From positions 62,001 to 126,000 of the forward strand of contig JARVGH010000005.1 of NCBI GenBank assembly GCA_029762755.1: a DNA stretch of 64,000 nt, read 5' to 3'. The notes under the pieces were generated by a model. That model was given only the letters and a program-made list of their open reading frames with translations, was not told the origin of the DNA and made no database searches. Both the position numbers and the translations under genes were made by a program. Below are positions 33,917 to 42,150 of the stretch, in pieces (within the stretch, counting starts at the first letter, position 1; each line of letters opens with the position of its first letter). The DNA comes from Candidatus Bathyarchaeum tardum (lineage in GTDB: Archaea > Thermoproteota > Bathyarchaeia > Bathyarchaeales > Bathyarchaeaceae).

Positions 33917-35281
33917 CTAGTAACCTGATGATATCACGTCTTGGGGCTTCATGAATTCTCGCAAAACTACAGTTGCGTAGCTGCCTCTGTTCAAATTAAA
34001 AGCAAGCTTCAGCGACTGCTTTCCCTCATTTTCTTTGTCTTCAGCAATTTCTTCTAAAACCAAATTCCAAACCGGATTCAAAACAGCCCGAACTTTTCCT
34101 TCAGCTGTTGCTTCAGGCATTAAGGCAATCTTAAAACAATCACGTGAAACATCTTCGGCTTCCAGAATTGCTTGTTCAAGTTCACCTTGCATCCCTTTTG
34201 AAGGTGGCTGATTTGGACCAACCAAGGGTATGGCGAGTGCCATTTTATCTTCTTTCATGAACTGTGTGACGAGTTTGATGTTAATTTTGTTCACTTGTTC
34301 ATGTTTATCTGTTGGCAAGCCGTTTTTGTCAAGCCAAATCGCGTAATCTCCCATCTGGGGATCATCAAGGGGGATGCCTTGTCGTATGCGTTCGCTCAAA
34401 AATCTGTTAAACAGATATGACTGAAAGGCTTGAACAAACAGTTTACGAAGCCGCCGAGGCAATTCCCTGAATGCCCCAATAAAATCTGTGGGATTTTTTG
34501 TTAAGTACCGTAACATAAAGTGTTCATAGCGCAAAAATCTGGGGAACTTTTCTAGGGCTTCTTCAAAGTTCATAGTATCCTGTAACTGTTGTCGGGCTTC
34601 TCGGGCTTCAGCATGTTCATGAATGCTAGGCGTTGCAAGAAACTCAAGGGCTGCTTTTTTGGGCTCATTTCTTGTTAAGTATTTGCCGATTAGGTGTGTG
34701 TTTGGGCGAGTAGTTCCGAAGCGTTGGTGACCAAAAAAGTTAGGGACTCCCCCTATTTTTTCTATTTGTTTTGTAACTTTTGTTGTGGTTTTTTCAATAA
34801 CTGAAACTGGCTGGTTAATTTCTCGTATTGTAATGTGGAACCTGTTGCCTTTGATTAGTTCAGAATACATTCTTTGGTGGGAAAAAAATCGAGGATAAAC
34901 TGTAATGTCCCTGATTTGCAGACCCAAAACATGGTTTGGGGTCACGTTCTGTATACTGATATGCTGACCGGTTAAGGCATTGGTGTCTTTGATTCCGGCA
35001 AACCTGACTCTTTTTTGGTTAATGTGCATGCGGTCTGCCATTTCTCTGACTGCTAAAAACGTGTCCCATCTGCGCTTAACTAATACACAGATAAGATTTT
35101 GTCCTTCACCCGTGGGGATCCATTCTTCAGTGGGCGGATTCACTTCTGCTAGGGTGCCATCTGTTAACAGTTCTTCAACAACAAAATCATCTATTAGTTG
35201 CTTGATTTTTCCCCCAATTCCCTCTGATTGAGTGGCGTAAACTTCCATGCCCAAATCATGTTCTATTTGTGGAACCTGCAA
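33917..35281 (-). CDS. truD: tRNA pseudouridine(13) synthase
   Basis: 454 aa. The catalytic Asp lies in RFAGIKDTNALTGQ, and PNFFGHQRFGTTRPNTHLIGKYL is the second TruD signature. An RNA-binding TRUD insertion occupies the middle, as usual for archaeal enzymes. TTG 35281 behind GAGGAAAAAA. Downstream of pth2 with a 9-nt gap; the pair is cotranscribed. Confidence 0.93.
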   Translation of the reverse strand: MQVPQIEHDLGMEVYATQSEGIGGKIKQLIDDFVVEELLTDGTLAEVNPPTEEWIPTGEGQNLICVLVKRRWDTFLAVREMADRMHINQKRVRFAGIKDTNALTGQHISIQNVTPNHVLGLQIRDITVYPRFFSHQRMYSELIKGNRFHITIREINQPVSVIEKTTTKVTKQIEKIGGVPNFFGHQRFGTTRPNTHLIGKYLTRNEPKKAALEFLATPSIHEHAEAREARQQLQDTMNFEEALEKFPRFLRYEHFMLRYLTKNPTDFIGAFRELPRRLRKLFVQAFQSYLFNRFLSERIRQGIPLDDPQMGDYAIWLDKNGLPTDKHEQVNKINIKLVTQFMKEDKMALAIPLVGPNQPPSKGMQGELEQAILEAEDVSRDCFKIALMPEATAEGKVRAVLNPVWNLVLEEIAEDKENEGKQSLKLAFNLNRGSYATVVLREFMKPQDVISSGY

Positions 35282-35290
35282 CTTTTTTCC

Positions 35291-35677
35291 TCAAAGCAAA
35301 CTCAATTTTCCAGTAATCGCGTCCACCTTACTGGCGGGACCAGGACCTATTCCCAAACATGTAGTAGTGTTCGGTGGAATTTCAGTTAAACCTCGATCAA
35401 CAATCAATGCAACTGGAAGTTTGGCGTTACGGGCTTGACGTTCTAGATTAATTATTTCGTCTTCAGATCTTGCTTTTACAGCAATTTTGCGCTGGCCCTC
35501 ATTAATCCATGGATTCCACCATTCAGGGCGGTTTTTTCGTGCATACTCGGACGCCGAAACTGCAGCATGACCCGCTTGAGCAGCAATTTTGCCCTTGCTC
35601 ATTTTGATGTCTGTTCGTATTACTATAACCAGTTTGTACTCGAAAGCCGACGAATCAACAGTTGTTCTTCCAGTCAT
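35291..35677 (-). CDS. pth2: Peptidyl-tRNA hydrolase, Pth2 type
   Basis: 128 aa. YKLVIVIRTDIKMSKGKIAAQAGHAAVSA holds the Pth2 signature (Lys, Gly-Lys, Gln-Gly-His), and DAITGKLSLL is the conserved end. Releases stalled peptidyl-tRNA. Its 5' part and upstream region are duplicated at 38156-38266, where the copy is truncated. Confidence 0.93.
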   Translation of the reverse strand: MTGRTTVDSSAFEYKLVIVIRTDIKMSKGKIAAQAGHAAVSASEYARKNRPEWWNPWINEGQRKIAVKARSEDEIINLERQARNAKLPVALIVDRGLTEIPPNTTTCLGIGPGPASKVDAITGKLSLL

Positions 35678-35865
35678 TTATTTTTAGCCTCAACAGTAAC
35701 TACTCTGTTAATTTCTTCCTCTAAAATACTTCCATCCCCAACTTTAATGGCGAGAATGCGAAGTCAACCACGACCAAACAAAATACCCAACCACGGTCAA
35801 AGTTCCGGGATAACGCATCATCGGAATAAGCGAACGGCCCTGAAAATCTACGTCCCAACTTTTTC
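35576..35865 (+). repeat. Left copy of a ~290-bp direct duplication (pth2 5' end plus ggr 3' end)
   Basis: Aligns colinearly with 38165-38451: the pth2 start region, the intergenic part and the ggr 3' end occur in both. Identity is roughly 80-85% by eye, with small indels. The right copy holds the intact ggr end and a broken pth2 start; the left copy the reverse. Between them lies a 2.3 kb insertion. Confidence 0.85.
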
Positions 35866-35866
35866 C
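35744..35866 (-). pseudogene. 3' fragment of a geranylgeranyl reductase gene
   Basis: Encodes DFQGRSLIPMMRYPGTLTVV, then GYFVWSWLTS, ending in TAA; the intact gene has DFQGRSLVPMMRYPGTLAVV and GYFVCSYLTS. Only the last 35 or so codons remain, and the very start of the fragment is frameshifted. Conservative differences suggest it diverged while functional and came from a related gene or strain. Confidence 0.8.
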
Positions 35867-35871
35867 AGCGG

Positions 35872-36117
35872 TTATCCGCCTGTTGCTTTGTCGTTGCCTA
35901 TACAGCAGGTGCAACCATCAGTTTCACCACAGTATGGGCAAACACATTTACAATCGTCGATAAAGTTTCTGTATTTCTCGCAACGGGGACGATCTTCTTC
36001 CATCCACTTGCGCCTTCTACATTTAGAGCAGTGGTTTAAAACTATAATTAATGTTTCGGAACAACCACTTAAAGAAAAAACGGTAAAAAACTTGTTTACC
36101 AATCTATTAGGCTGCAA
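35872..36117 (-). CDS. Cys-rich small protein, possible zinc-binding
   Basis: The region CSKCRRRKWMEEDRPRCEKY, then CKCVCPYCGETDGCTCC has 10 Cys over 50 residues, in CxxC, CxCxxC and CxC groups, likely two or more zinc sites. TTG 36117 gives 81 aa; ATG 36003 gives 43 aa with the Cys-dense part. Abuts the left duplication, so it is part of the inserted segment. No recognised family. Confidence 0.52.
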   Translation of the reverse strand: MQPNRLVNKFFTVFSLSGCSETLIIVLNHCSKCRRRKWMEEDRPRCEKYRNFIDDCKCVCPYCGETDGCTCCIGNDKATGG

Positions 36118-36265
36118 ATAGCAGTTGTATACAGATACCTATGGAGGTAGGTGCGTAATGACTTTTTTTAGCCTAACGCAGGTTTATGCCAGCAAAAGTG
36201 AACTGTTTTTTTGCATTTTAGTTTTCTACAAAACCGGAGGACATCAACTATACAGATTATGCAGG

Positions 36266-37483
36266 TTACTTTTGGTAGTAAACGTCATTACCACTTTGAT
36301 TGGCTGTGTTGCCAGAAACTTTGCCTCCAGACGAATTAAAACTGCCGTTTCCAACATAGACACCGCCGCCATAATTTGCCGTGTTACCAGAAATCACACC
36401 ACCACTCATATTGAACTCATAATCACTGCACACACCGCCACCAAGATTACCTGCTTTATTGTTAGAAATCACGCCTTCAGACATGTTAAAAGTGCTCCAC
36501 ATAAAATAGTTAAGCACACCACCACCCTTATCCCATGCAACATTATCCGAAATCACACCACCACTCATACTAACAGTACCATAAAAATTGTGCACACCAC
36601 CACCAACGCTGGCTGTGTTGCCACAAATAACTCCACCATCTAAACTAAATATACTCCACCTGTTAAACACGCCACCACCAGCCTCGGCTGTGTTACCAGA
36701 AATTTCACCACCACTCATACTAAAATTCAAAGCATTAAACACGCCACCACCATAACCACAACCATAGAAACCACTAACGCTTTCCTCGCCACTACCAATA
36801 CTTACTGTGTTACCAGAAATTTTGCCGCCAGTCATTTCAAACGTGCCATAGTTAAGTACGCCGCCCCCACCAATGTAAGCTGTGTTGCTAGAGATTTCAC
36901 CACCAATCATACTAAAAGTTCCTAAATTTACCACGCCACCACCCCACTCTCCATTAGGCGTCATATAATCCTTAGGCATAGTGTTATTACAAATCACACC
37001 ACTATACAATATTAATGCACTACCAAAATCGGCAAATACCCCGCTACCATAAACACCCTTTTCATGGGTCACAACAACACCATCAAGTCGCAACACACCA
37101 TCAGTCTCAACAATGATAGCGCTCTGGTTATTTGCACCAATCAACTTGTAAAACCCATTTTCAATGTTACTGCTTGTTAGAGTGATCTCTTTACCTGCTG
37201 GAATGATAAGGGCTTCTGTAAGCTCAATATCACCATCAAGAGTAATAACGGTAGGTCCTACAGCATTATTAACTGCCTCTTCAAGTTCAGCTTCAGAAGT
37301 TGTTGTTATGGAAGTTTCAGGAGTTTTTGTCATAAAAGGAAAAGCACCATTAAAAACCAAAAATAAACAAGAAAAAACTAAGACTATAATGAACAGTAAA
37401 AAAACAAAAAGCAAAACCTTCCTTCTGCCACTACTATGAATAGTGTGCAAATTAAATTTGAACCCAACATTTTTCACACCCAC
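36266..37483 (-). CDS. Right-handed beta-helix surface protein with eight repeats
   Basis: 405 aa. An N-terminal membrane anchor (about 22-47) is followed by a region with TVITLDGDIELTEALIIPAG, then eight repeats of roughly 25-35 aa of the form GGGV-x-N-x-G-x-F-x-M-x-GG-x-ISGNTA (from about residue 182 to the end). This is the polymorphic beta-helix pattern of adhesins and surface proteins. The repeats suit length change by slippage. The carrier is an inserted segment between duplicated junctions. Confidence 0.85.
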   Translation of the reverse strand: MGVKNVGFKFNLHTIHSSGRRKVLLFVFLLFIIVLVFSCLFLVFNGAFPFMTKTPETSITTTSEAELEEAVNNAVGPTVITLDGDIELTEALIIPAGKEITLTSSNIENGFYKLIGANNQSAIIVETDGVLRLDGVVVTHEKGVYGSGVFADFGSALILYSGVICNNTMPKDYMTPNGEWGGGVVNLGTFSMIGGEISSNTAYIGGGGVLNYGTFEMTGGKISGNTVSIGSGEESVSGFYGCGYGGGVFNALNFSMSGGEISGNTAEAGGGVFNRWSIFSLDGGVICGNTASVGGGVHNFYGTVSMSGGVISDNVAWDKGGGVLNYFMWSTFNMSEGVISNNKAGNLGGGVCSDYEFNMSGGVISGNTANYGGGVYVGNGSFNSSGGKVSGNTANQSGNDVYYQK

Positions 37484-37547
37484 ACAGATAACCTCTACAG
37501 AAACACATCAGCAAACTTGAAAAAAATTAACAAATAAAAAGAAATAT

Positions 37548-37973
37548 TTAGTCACCGATTTGGGTGCCAGCAGATCTTGACTCATTTAGCGCAGACGCTA
37601 AAATATGTTCGTATTCTCCAATTTGTACTATTAACGTCTCATTTATCTCAGATGGCGACATATTTTGGTACTCTTCAAGTGATACTACTACAGGAGGCTC
37701 TGATGCAATAGGGATGTCTACAGGAACACCTGTTGTCAATCCAGCTGAAATCATCACTTTATTCATCCGTTCATACTCAGTAGCATCACCATTACTCACA
37801 TACATAGCATACATTTGACAGAATTCTTCAAAACTTACTGGACGTTCTGAGTCATTTGAAGTAGCAGAAGCGCTCAGAATCGCTACATAACTGTTACAAA
37901 CCATTGCAGCTACAAGAACAAAAAATATTGATAGCCACAATAATTTTACATTTGTTAATTTTTTATTCGGCAT
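37548..37973 (-). CDS. Exported small protein, unknown
   Basis: 141 aa. A signal peptide or anchor is at about 10-35 (LLWLSIFFVLVAAMVCNSYV). The mature part is acidic (SERPVSFEEFCQMYAMYV; EEYQNMSPSEINETL). Located just upstream of the beta-helix gene on the same strand, so they may be cotranscribed (64-nt gap) and coexported. Confidence 0.6.
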   Translation of the reverse strand: MPNKKLTNVKLLWLSIFFVLVAAMVCNSYVAILSASATSNDSERPVSFEEFCQMYAMYVSNGDATEYERMNKVMISAGLTTGVPVDIPIASEPPVVVSLEEYQNMSPSEINETLIVQIGEYEHILASALNESRSAGTQIGD

Positions 37974-38155
37974 TTTGTATCAACAGTTACTATTTAAAAT
38001 AAATAGCCATATTTTACTCTCCTGGAAGAACAGTCTGTTCTTTCTAGAGAACAGTATCTTTCTTGTTGTTCTATAGCAAGACGATAAAAAGCGCTACTAT
38101 ACAAATTTTTGTTATGCTGTACAAACGAATTCTAAAATGATCTCACAACGCTCAC

Positions 38156-38266
38156 TTATTTCGCCTGAGCAGCAATTTTGCCCTTGCTCATTTTCAGGTC
38201 TGTTCGCACTACTATAACCAGTTTATACTCGAAAGCCGACGAATCAACAGTTGTTCTTCCAGTCAT
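38156..38266 (-). pseudogene. Truncated second copy of the pth2 start
   Basis: 36 codons: MTGRTTVDSSAFEYKLVIVV, then MSKGKIAAQAK and TAA. It matches the first 35 residues of Pth2 (35677) with two conservative changes, then breaks before the catalytic His. Part of the right copy of the duplication. Confidence 0.85.
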
Positions 38267-38451
38267 CGTTTTTTGCCTCAACAGTAACTACAGTGATGTT
38301 TTCTTCCTCTAAAATACTTCCATCCCCTACTTTCGTAAAGACGAGGTCAAATACGAACAAACAAAATAACCAACAACCGCCAAGGTTCCGGGATAACGCA
38401 TCATGGGAACAAGAGAACGCCCCTGAAAATCCACATCCCCAACTTTTTCCA
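38165..38451 (+). repeat. Right copy of the ~290-bp direct duplication
   Basis: Pairs with 35576-35865 (see that entry). Contains the broken pth2 start and the intact 3' end of the geranylgeranyl reductase gene, i.e. it is continuous with the chromosome on the ggr side. Confidence 0.85.
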
Positions 38452-39544
38452 AAACCTTGTCGACTCCTAGGCGGTTACACAAACCAATTAGATAATCTGT
38501 TCTAGAATCGGAAAGACTGTTAAGCATTCTGCGCAACTGAAGCATAACTTTCAACTCAAAATCAACGGCTTGTCTCCATTGAGTCTCATAACTGGATAAG
38601 AACTCCTCAGAAAAATTGTTGAACTGAACAGCCTTAGCTGCAACTTCTCCTGCGATTTTGGCACAAGTTACCCCAAACACCACACCACCCCCTGTTGTAG
38701 CTTTGACTTGGGATGCAGCATCACCAACAGTGAGAAATCCGTTACAATAGGTTTTCTGAATTGGACCTGCCAAAGGTATCGGATGAACCGCCAACCTAGT
38801 AATTTTGCTGTGTTTTAGTTTCTGGGAAGCCACGGGATGTTTTTTCATAACCTTTTCCAGATACAATCTTGGATTGCCCTTAGAAGTTGCCAAACCAACC
38901 TTTGCTGAACCATCAGTTTTGGGGATTATCCATGCAAAAAAATCTGGAGCAACCTTTGAACCCAGATACAACTCTACCATGTCTGTATCTACATTTTCTA
39001 CAGAATCAACTTCTGCTTGAATTCCCCGCACAACAGTTGAAGAACTCAAACCAGAAAGCCCTGATTGTTTCAAAACAGATGACGAACAACCCTCAGCATC
39101 AATAATCATGTTTGATTTGATTTTTTCTCCGTTTTTTAGAACAACTCCCTTTGCATAACCAGATTCAAAGAGCAGGGATTTTACTCGTGAGTTAAAACGA
39201 TATTGGGCTCCTGCATTCATGGCGAGTTCTGCGAGGTGTTTATCGAATTTTTCTCGGTCCAGAACGTATGTGACTGGGGATTTGCATCGTAAAACGAACT
39301 GGTTGCCGTTTGGGGAAAAAATTTTTGCGCCCATGATCTTGTTTTCAAGGATTTCTGAAGGAAACTTTATTCCTAATTTTTGTAGGCTGGATATGCTGAG
39401 GTGTCCGGCGCAGTGGTTGGGTTTTCCGACTTGGTTGTGTTCTTCGCAGACTATAACGTTGGTGTCTAGTTTGGCGGCGGAGTATGCTGAAACTGAGCCG
39501 CAGGGTCCTGCTCCAACTACAACGATGTCGGGGTTGTTTTTCAC
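38327..39544 (-). CDS. Geranylgeranyl reductase family FAD protein (archaeal lipid saturation)
   Basis: 405 aa from GTG 39544 (GAGGAAG and 4 nt before). FAD fold: DIVVVGAGPCGSVSAYSAAK; then PNHCAGHLS and the downstream GDAASQVKATTGGGVVFGV. This family hydrogenates geranylgeranyl chains of archaeal ether lipids, or related isoprenoid substrates. Divergent from a zinc-ribbon gene. The 3' end is the source of the duplicated junction. Confidence 0.87.
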   Translation of the reverse strand: MKNNPDIVVVGAGPCGSVSAYSAAKLDTNVIVCEEHNQVGKPNHCAGHLSISSLQKLGIKFPSEILENKIMGAKIFSPNGNQFVLRCKSPVTYVLDREKFDKHLAELAMNAGAQYRFNSRVKSLLFESGYAKGVVLKNGEKIKSNMIIDAEGCSSSVLKQSGLSGLSSSTVVRGIQAEVDSVENVDTDMVELYLGSKVAPDFFAWIIPKTDGSAKVGLATSKGNPRLYLEKVMKKHPVASQKLKHSKITRLAVHPIPLAGPIQKTYCNGFLTVGDAASQVKATTGGGVVFGVTCAKIAGEVAAKAVQFNNFSEEFLSSYETQWRQAVDFELKVMLQLRRMLNSLSDSRTDYLIGLCNRLGVDKVLEKVGDVDFQGRSLVPMMRYPGTLAVVGYFVCSYLTSSLRK

Positions 39545-39646
39545 GTTTCTTCCTCGTTTGAATGCAGATATTATGGGTGGGGAAGTTTTAAAAGATAGCA
39601 TATATAAGTGGGCAGTGTATTACTCAACTTTCCTTGAGGTGTTGCT

Positions 39647-39832
39647 GTGAGCGAAAAAATTAACATCGTTATGCCTAAATGCATGTCATGTAACCGAATT
39701 ATCCCTCCGGGCGAAGACTCGACTAAAACTCTGTGCCCTGACTGTGGAGAAATCCTCATCTGGCGCTGCGCCAAATGCCGACAGTTCGGACGACACTACA
39801 AATGCCCAAAATGCGGATTCACTGGACCATAG
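39647..39832 (+). CDS. Zinc-ribbon RNA-binding protein (61 aa)
   Basis: Four Cys pairs: PKCMSCNRII, LCPDCGEIL, RCAKCRQFG and KCPKCGFTG. This is the archaeal small zinc-ribbon family (HVO_2753-like, also annotated as RNA-binding). GTG 39647. Divergently transcribed from the reductase; the 102-nt spacer is the likely shared promoter. Confidence 0.85.
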   Translation: MSEKINIVMPKCMSCNRIIPPGEDSTKTLCPDCGEILIWRCAKCRQFGRHYKCPKCGFTGP

Positions 39833-40155
39833 ACGGTTTAGTGAACCTCCAAATTCCCTTTTCGGATTAACATGAACTTTTTGAACCCTAACCATTCATC
39901 GGCTTTTTAGCCAAACATCTGTTTGTTTTTAAAACATTTTTGAGGAATAATGTTGATGCTTTTGTATCCAGCAACCGTTGAATGTTTGTTCAACTAAATT
40001 CAACAATTTTTTAGTCTGAATTTTTGTTTCTCAAAAAAATGCTGGTTAAAGTTGCATTTCTGGTTTGTATTGTTTTGTTTATTTAGCATTAACAATTTGG
40101 CAAGAAAAAGCTTTTATTATAAACGGTAGAAACTGAATTCGAAGGTGAATATTTG

Positions 40156-40797
40156 ATGACACTTGAATCAAGTAAAACATTAGGCGGAGTAGGCTCATTA
40201 CTGATGGTAATTTCGCCCCTTACAGGATACGTTGGAGGGGGCTTTGGTGGACTATTGGGACTTGTTGGATTAATTCTTGTACTTATTTCAGTTAAAGGAC
40301 TAGCAGATTACTACAATGATGGTAGCATATTCAACAACACACTTTACGGTGTAATTTTCACCATAATTGGTGGCGTTGCATCTTTTGCGGCAGTTATTGT
40401 CGGCGGTGTTGGACTATTATCTGCCCTGAATCTTGACATTTCCACTATTGGCTCAGATCCTTCAGCTATTTCAGCAATCGATTGGGACGGAGCATTAGAC
40501 TTTGAACTTCTCATGAACTTTATTACAATCATCCTTGTTGCTGCAGTCATACTTTTTGCATTGCTTGTAATATCAGCAATATTCTACAGAAAATCATTGA
40601 ACACGCTATCTGAAAAAACTGGTGTTGAACTTTTCGGCACAACTGGAATGCTCATATTAATCGGCGCAATACTAACGATAATTGTAATCGGTGCTCTGAT
40701 TCTTTGGGTTGCATTAATCCTGCTTACTGTTGCGTTCTTTTCAATTAAACCCGAACCTGCTACTGTAGTATCCCCGCCACCTCCTACAGAAACATAA
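40156..40797 (+). CDS. DUF996-type membrane protein
   Basis: Four or five hydrophobic segments; the N-terminal SKTLGGVGSLLMVISPLTGY matches the DUF996 pattern. Ends with PPPPTET. GAAGGTGA supports a start at 40153/40156; ATG 40156 is chosen. Function unknown. Convergent with the regulator at 40864. Confidence 0.75.
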   Translation: MTLESSKTLGGVGSLLMVISPLTGYVGGGFGGLLGLVGLILVLISVKGLADYYNDGSIFNNTLYGVIFTIIGGVASFAAVIVGGVGLLSALNLDISTIGSDPSAISAIDWDGALDFELLMNFITIILVAAVILFALLVISAIFYRKSLNTLSEKTGVELFGTTGMLILIGAILTIIVIGALILWVALILLTVAFFSIKPEPATVVSPPPPTET

Positions 40798-40863
40798 AGC
40801 AACCTTAACGGCAATCAAAAAGCCTAATAGTGTGGTTGAAAAACCCACTTTCTCTTTTTTTGT

Positions 40864-41481
40864 TTAACCTGAAATCAAATCAATACATTCTTTGATCGTT
40901 TCGACTTGTTCTTTAACTAATGAATACTTTATTGTCACTCCATCTGCTAATCCAGTGACTAGACCCTGCTGTTGCAGTTGTTTCATGTGCCATGTCAAAG
41001 CCTGAGAAGAAATATCCAACCGGTGAGCTATTTTTCCATGAGCTTCAGACTCTTCGTCGTGGAGTATGGTCAATATTTTTTCTACAGTTTCGTGCCTTAG
41101 GGCAGAAATTATTTTCATTTCTAACGGGGAAAACTTTCTGGATTTGAAGAACCGTTTGTTTCGTCCATCTCTGCAATCAGAAATCAGGTTTCCTTTGTCT
41201 AGGATTGTAAGGTGATACTGCACAACTCCAATTGGCATGGCAAGGGCACTGCAGATTCCTCGAAAGTTGATTCCTGGGTTTTCAGTTATGAAATTGTAGA
41301 TTTGAACACGGGTTGTTTGATTTAATACTGCTAAGCCGTTTCGTGGTACTTCTAAAAGGATTGATTGATAATTAAAAAGTGAGTTTTCTTGTTGGATGCT
41401 GCTTTTTGAGTATACTAAAACAATTAACGAGAACAGCATGAGGGAAATCAGGAACAATGAAACTAGTTTAGGGCACTTCAA
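40864..41481 (-). CDS. Membrane-anchored double winged-helix regulator
   Basis: An N-terminal hydrophobic segment (8-27) is followed by two winged helices: TRVQIYNFITENPGINFRGI with AMPIGVVQYHLTILDKGNLI, then ETVEKILTILHDEESEAHGK with SSQALTWHMKQLQQQGLVTG. Archaeal ArsR/MarR-like type with a membrane tether. Divergent from the queT operon, but separated by more than 120 nt and by the queT leader. Confidence 0.78.
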   Translation of the reverse strand: MKCPKLVSLFLISLMLFSLIVLVYSKSSIQQENSLFNYQSILLEVPRNGLAVLNQTTRVQIYNFITENPGINFRGICSALAMPIGVVQYHLTILDKGNLISDCRDGRNKRFFKSRKFSPLEMKIISALRHETVEKILTILHDEESEAHGKIAHRLDISSQALTWHMKQLQQQGLVTGLADGVTIKYSLVKEQVETIKECIDLISG

Positions 41482-41603
41482 TTCAGTTCCTCTAAAGAAA
41501 ATCGTTTTTCAACTATTTATTATATTTTGTAAACAAATGTACTAATTGTTACTGCTTCACGTTAAGCTAAATGTTTTTAAACGATTCCTACTGCCATTTC
41601 TTT

Positions 41604-41661
41604 TGCGGGTAGGTGGTACCTCCCACCCGTTCCGCATTATAAACCCCGGTGTCGGGAGGTA
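41604..41661 (+). promoter_or_regulatory. queT leader: candidate SD-sequestering riboswitch
   Basis: Directly visible: outer stem TGCGG (41604-41608) with CCGCA (41632-41636); inner hairpin GGTGG (41612-41616) with CCACC (41623-41627). Its 3' arm and loop include TACCTCCC (41617-41624), which is exactly complementary to GGGAGGTA (41654-41661), containing the queT SD. CCCG (41645-41648) can also pair with CGGG (41653-41656). A TATA-like TTTTTAAAC at 41573-41582 puts the transcript start near 41603, at the base of the fold. It is the layout of a pseudoknot riboswitch ahead of queT, as with bacterial preQ1-II (COG4708 RNA). Ligand binding is inference. Confidence 0.6.
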
Positions 41662-41667
41662 AAAATA

Positions 41668-42150
41668 TTGAAAATGAGTACAAAAGACCTTACGTTAGTA
41701 ACTATGTTTGCTGCCCTTTACGCAGCCCTAGTTTATGTTTTTGCACCAATATCTTTTATGGCTCTGCAATTTCGAGTAGCAGGAGTAATCCGACCAGCAA
41801 TCTCAAAAAAATGGATCCTTGCTATCGGATACGCTATAGGCGTTGTTGTGGGAAATATTTTCAGCCCCTTTGCAGGTCCTTGGGACTTGTTATTTATGCC
41901 TATGATGAGCCTTCTTGCAGGATTGTTGGGTTACATCGTTTCAAAAAAGTTTGGCAACAACTATTTCATTTGTGGAATAATAGTAGCAACAGTGATTCCG
42001 ATAAGTGTAGCTTTCATGCTTTTACAATTCGGTTCGCCTTTTCTTGCAACTTTTCCATATCTATTAATTAGTGAACAAATAGTCTGTTTGATAGGTTCTG
42101 TTGTGTTCAAATTAATTGAAACCAGATACAAATGGTGGGAAACAAAATGA
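41668..42150 (+). CDS. queT: QueT-family transporter (queuosine/deazapurine precursor uptake, first copy)
   Basis: 160 aa, five or so membrane segments. YAALVYVFAPISFMALQFRVAG and GNIFSPFAGPWDLLFMPMMSLL are QueT/COG4708 motifs (QueT family substrate-binding membrane protein, ECF-type S component). TTG 41668 sits 7 nt after GGGAGGT. Its stop overlaps the queC start (ATGA). Likely imports a 7-deazaguanine precursor (preQ0/preQ1 or a similar base) that feeds archaeosine. Confidence 0.85.
   Translation: MKMSTKDLTLVTMFAALYAALVYVFAPISFMALQFRVAGVIRPAISKKWILAIGYAIGVVVGNIFSPFAGPWDLLFMPMMSLLAGLLGYIVSKKFGNNYFICGIIVATVIPISVAFMLLQFGSPFLATFPYLLISEQIVCLIGSVVFKLIETRYKWWETK

Noticed and set aside
35567-36121. 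184-codon plus-strand ORF
   Set aside because: It spans pth2 and the ggr fragment in antisense, is Ser-rich and shows no domain; a shadow of the minus-strand genes.
36266-37000. CRISPR-like array (regular ACCACC repeats)
   Set aside because: The repeats are coding repeats in phase with a single long protein, differ in length and have no spacer-repeat structure.
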